Below, piece by piece: positions 61,512-64,000 of a stretch of DNA of 64,000 nucleotides (its first letter is position 1; the number at the start of each line of letters is the position of its first letter). The translations under genes were made by a program, and so were the position numbers. The notes below the pieces were generated by a model, which worked only from the letters and a program-made list of their open reading frames with translations, did not search any database and was not told the DNA's origin. Source of the stretch: Bin76 sp963665765 (GTDB taxonomy: Bacteria > Actinomycetota > Acidimicrobiia > Spongiisociales > ZC4RG35); NCBI GenBank assembly GCA_963665765.1, contig OY762464.1, positions 1,302,001 to 1,366,000 of the forward strand, given 5' to 3'.

Positions 61512-62231
61512 ATGGCCGACCATGTAGTTTGGGATTGGAACGGAACCCTGTGGGACGATCTCCCTCAGGTGCACAGCGCCACCAACGCCGCCCTCCGAGT
61601 AGTGGGCGGGCCTTCGCTAACCCTCCCCGAGTACGTAAGTTTGTTCACCCGCCCCTTGCCGGTTTTCTATAGGCGGGCTTTGGGTCGGGACCTCACCCCC
61701 AATCAGTGGCGCCGCGTCAATCAGAGCTTTATGGCTGCATACCGAGACAATCTTCACCTCGCCCGACTCGCCGCCGAGGCCCTTCCGGCGTTGGAAGCGG
61801 TGGCGCGCAACGGCGCCACCCAGTCGATCCTTTCCCTGTATCCCCATCCCCTGTTGAACTCGTTGGTGACAGAACTTGGCATTGGCCATTACTTCTCGCT
61901 AATCGAGGGTCTGCGCGGGGATCCGGACCGAAGCAAGGTGGGCATGTTCCCCGCTCACCTCGGGAAGGCCGCGTCAGGTGTTCCTCCCCATAGGGTGGTG
62001 ATGATCGGAGACACCGACGACGACCTCATCTCCGCCCAGGCAGCCGGGAGCGCCGGCATTTTGATCAATCATCATGGGTATCACCCGCTGGGCGACCCCA
62101 CCCTGGAAAGCTTTTTTGCGGAGGGGCTCCTCAAGGCGCTCCAACGGGCGGGATTGCGAACCTCCAACGGAACTCCGATCAAACAGAGGCCCGGAGGCCA
62201 TCGGTCATCCGGCCAAGCCTTCGGCAGATAG
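61512..62231 (+). CDS. HAD-family hydrolase
   Basis: A 239-residue haloacid dehalogenase-type phosphatase. The motif I is DWNGTLWDD, with Asp nucleophile and Asn in the place of the usual second Asp, as seen in some HAD phosphatases. Later come a Ser near LSLYPHP, Lys in RSKVGM and motif IV MIGDTDDDLISAQAAG. The substrate may be a small phosphoester such as phosphoglycolate, but that is a guess. I chose the ATG at 61512 (MADHVVWDWNG), because the longer frame to 61434 has no family sequence. It diverges from the SLH propeller gene. Confidence 0.88.
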   Translation: MADHVVWDWNGTLWDDLPQVHSATNAALRVVGGPSLTLPEYVSLFTRPLPVFYRRALGRDLTPNQWRRVNQSFMAAYRDNLHLARLAAEALPALEAVARNGATQSILSLYPHPLLNSLVTELGIGHYFSLIEGLRGDPDRSKVGMFPAHLGKAASGVPPHRVVMIGDTDDDLISAQAAGSAGILINHHGYHPLGDPTLESFFAEGLLKALQRAGLRTSNGTPIKQRPGGHRSSGQAFGR

Positions 62232-62244
62232 TACCGACGCCGAT

Positions 62245-62352
62245 CGGCTGTTACAGGTAACAGCCGGCAGCGTCGCCGCAACGACAAAACCCTACACGCG
62301 AGAATAATCAACACGCGCTGTTACAGCAGGCACCAACATAGAACCTGTTACA
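62245..62352. repeat. Palindrome and CTGTTACA direct repeats
   Basis: CGGCTGTTAC (62245-62254) and GTAACAGCCG (62257-62266) form a perfect 10-base palindrome around AG. The octamer CTGTTACA occurs three times, at 62248, 62318 and 62345. The block lies between the convergent ends of the HAD gene and the helicase. It could be a bidirectional terminator hairpin or a protein-binding repeat; no T-run follows. Confidence 0.45.
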
Positions 62353-62429
62353 CCCGTCCGCCAAGCCGGAATCGCTGGCGTGTTGGCAAAAACAGCAGAC
62401 ACACCGTTTGGGCAAGGTGATGTTGACGG

Positions 62430-64000
62430 CTAAAGATCTTTACTGCCTTGTGTCTTATAGAGAGTAACGAGATTGTCGCTGGTAGCGGTCGTGACTATGT
62501 GTTCTTGGATCTTGTGATCTTTCACGTCTAAACGACGTAGTTGTCCTTCGATTGTGTCCACGAGTTCGATCCTGCCGAACCGGTGCCCGTGTTTTTTGGT
62601 ATAGAGGACAAGTCCTTTGGCTTTTGATACGGCGTCGGGTAGATGAGCGCCGTGGGGGTCGAGCATGTCGATCTCGATCTTGTTGCCGGTCCGGCGGAAG
62701 AAGAGAAAGTCAGGATAGAGGGGTTTATGTTCTCCGGGAGTTCGTTCGTAGGGGATCGCGAACGACCAAGGCTTCCTGTCGGGGTTCCGCAGCCAAGCAA
62801 CACAGTTCGGTATTTCGATGTTCAGCGTGTCCTTCTCTAGTTGGTTGAAGTCGTCCGCGAAGTTCCCTCGTTCGTCGACATAAAGATGATTCTTCCACGA
62901 ATCGGTACCTTGTGAACGTTTCCACTCCACTCGGTTGGGGTAGCGAATCTTCGTTTCTGAGGGAAGGTCTGCCATTAATGCGATGGAATCATAGGTCGCG
63001 TGGCGGTTCTCGGGCAGCCGGTCTGTGTCGTCGGCAAACTGCTGCCGCCACCGGTCAACTCGATTCCGTGCCGTGTTTTCGACGGATGCAGCAATGGCAG
63101 GGTCGGTGAGCAACGCGGCTATTTCGATCTTGGCATGGCGGATCTGCGCTATGTCATTGATCCCGGCAACGACGGTTTGCCAGAAGTCGCGGTGGAGGCC
63201 TTCCCCGATCTTGCGACCCGCTTCCTCGAAAAGGTGGTCGATGTTCTCTGGGGCGGTGGCTACTTCGTGGACCCTTGTGTCGACATATTTTTGTTTGGTC
63301 AGGTCGTAGACCCGCGCGCCATAGGAAATCAGGGCTTTTCCACGTACTTGGTCCACGAAGCTCTGCTCGCCGCGTTTCTCGGTCAGTCGCTTGCCGAGGA
63401 GTCTGCACACCTCGTTCTTTGCCTGCTGGATCGCCGACTCGGCGATCTTGTCCTGGGTTAACGCACGGGCCATGCGCATCATACGGTTTACCTGTTTCGT
63501 TTTTCTGATTGTGGGTACTATGTAGCCGGGTATTTGAGCGAGAGCCTGATAGATGGCCTCTGAACCGTCGGCGCGGCGGAGCGACACTGTTTCCTCGGAT
63601 GTTTCTATGGGTATCGGTATGTGTTCGTGGTCAGGGTCGGTCAGATGTTTCACCATGGATTTGACCGCTTTGGTGTCGTAGTGGGGAAGAAACAAAGCGA
63701 CCGAGTTGAGACTCTCGTCTGTTTCGATTCGCCTGGCGAGTGGGGTGCGGACCATCCGTCCGATCAGCTGGGCGATGTGAGTAGCGTCCCGGGCTTTGCG
63801 GTAGGACATTATCGCTTCGGCGCGGGGGCAGTCCCAACCGGTGGACAGCGCTGTTTTGAAGAACACAACACGTGCGTCTCTGTCTCCATCTATCCGGGAT
63901 GGTGCAAGGTACCGGATCGTAAAGCCGTCTACATCGAGAACGATGGGATCCTCGAAAGCGTGTGCAAAAGCGTAGTTTGGCAGGGCAACGGGAAGCTGGT
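62430..64000 (-). CDS. DEAD-type helicase, type III restriction Res-like (C-terminal part)
   Basis: The frame is open to the window edge and ends with a stop at 62430; 523 codons are visible, starting in mid-protein. The part seen begins in helicase domain 2: FFKTALSTGWDCPRAEAIM and HIAQLIGRMVRTPLARR, the motif VI of type III restriction Res subunits. A long C-terminal region follows, with GNKIEIDMLDPHGAHLPDAV, a possible nuclease-fold core (Glu, Asp with later Lys). It would be the restriction or helicase subunit of a type III or similar defence system. No methyltransferase gene is in the window, so the partner is probably upstream, beyond the edge. The base composition is somewhat less GC-rich than the genes to its left. 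Confidence 0.85.
   Translation of the reverse strand, partial: QLPVALPNYAFAHAFEDPIVLDVDGFTIRYLAPSRIDGDRDARVVFFKTALSTGWDCPRAEAIMSYRKARDATHIAQLIGRMVRTPLARRIETDESLNSVALFLPHYDTKAVKSMVKHLTDPDHEHIPIPIETSEETVSLRRADGSEAIYQALAQIPGYIVPTIRKTKQVNRMMRMARALTQDKIAESAIQQAKNEVCRLLGKRLTEKRGEQSFVDQVRGKALISYGARVYDLTKQKYVDTRVHEVATAPENIDHLFEEAGRKIGEGLHRDFWQTVVAGINDIAQIRHAKIEIAALLTDPAIAASVENTARNRVDRWRQQFADDTDRLPENRHATYDSIALMADLPSETKIRYPNRVEWKRSQGTDSWKNHLYVDERGNFADDFNQLEKDTLNIEIPNCVAWLRNPDRKPWSFAIPYERTPGEHKPLYPDFLFFRRTGNKIEIDMLDPHGAHLPDAVSKAKGLVLYTKKHGHRFGRIELVDTIEGQLRRLDVKDHKIQEHIVTTATSDNLVTLYKTQGSKDL

Overview
The window is a GC-rich actinobacterial chromosome segment. A member of the Acidimicrobiia, or a close uncultured relative, fits best. 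This rests on the many luciferase-like (LLM) flavin/F420 monooxygenases mixed with acyl-CoA ligases, the S-layer-homology (SLH) proteins with Cys-containing repeats, the dnaK-grpE-dnaJ-hspR order and the frequent GTG/TTG starts with ATGA gene overlaps. This is an inference from gene content; no rRNA gene is present.

Left edge (1-8403, all minus strand): part of a Dpd 7-deazaguanine DNA-modification island. dpdA (transglycosylase), dpdB (DGQHR domain) and dpdE (SNF2 helicase) are recognisable. A YaaA/DUF6884-like protein may fill the DpdC role. A Fic protein lies upstream, and a cut gene runs off the left edge.

8729-20169 (minus): a long catabolic operon with three LLM oxidoreductases, two acyl-CoA ligases, an enoyl-CoA hydratase, a glyoxalase-fold protein and a complete oligopeptide-type ABC importer. 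An amidase diverges from its head. The substrate-binding lipoprotein (22639-24381), an M14-like protein that has lost metal ligands, another LLM gene and an EthD-like protein continue the theme.

27667-29284: an AT-richer SfiI-type restriction-modification pair, probably acquired by transfer. 29495-34431: a P450, an acyl-CoA ligase and a two-subunit, very divergent B12-dependent acyl-CoA mutase. 34599-41735: a small ORF, an EamA exporter, hydantoinase A, a frameshifted hydantoinase B, a HEPN/nucleotidyltransferase pair and a Gfo/Idh oxidoreductase. 42083-48725: an S-adenosylhomocysteinase paralogue with changed catalytic residues, tRNA-Gly(CCC), an SLH-M16 peptidase fusion, dcd and a LigD-type polymerase.

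48851-52462: a five-gene operon of ECF sigma factor, methylguanine-DNA methyltransferase, a thioredoxin-fold fusion protein, a selenoprotein and a Nudix hydrolase. The selenoprotein gene is interrupted by an in-frame TGA at 51710-51712, inside a U-G-S-C motif and followed by a perfect SECIS-like hairpin. Ordinary gene calling splits it. This is the most interesting feature of the window.

52546-62231: an AAA ATPase behind AT-rich repeats, msrB, the heat-shock operon with a visible promoter and structured leader, an SLH protein with a 14-repeat beta-propeller region and a HAD phosphatase. 62430-64000: the C-terminal part of a restriction-type DEAD helicase that runs off the right edge. No CRISPR array, rRNA gene, insertion sequence, integrase or origin was seen.
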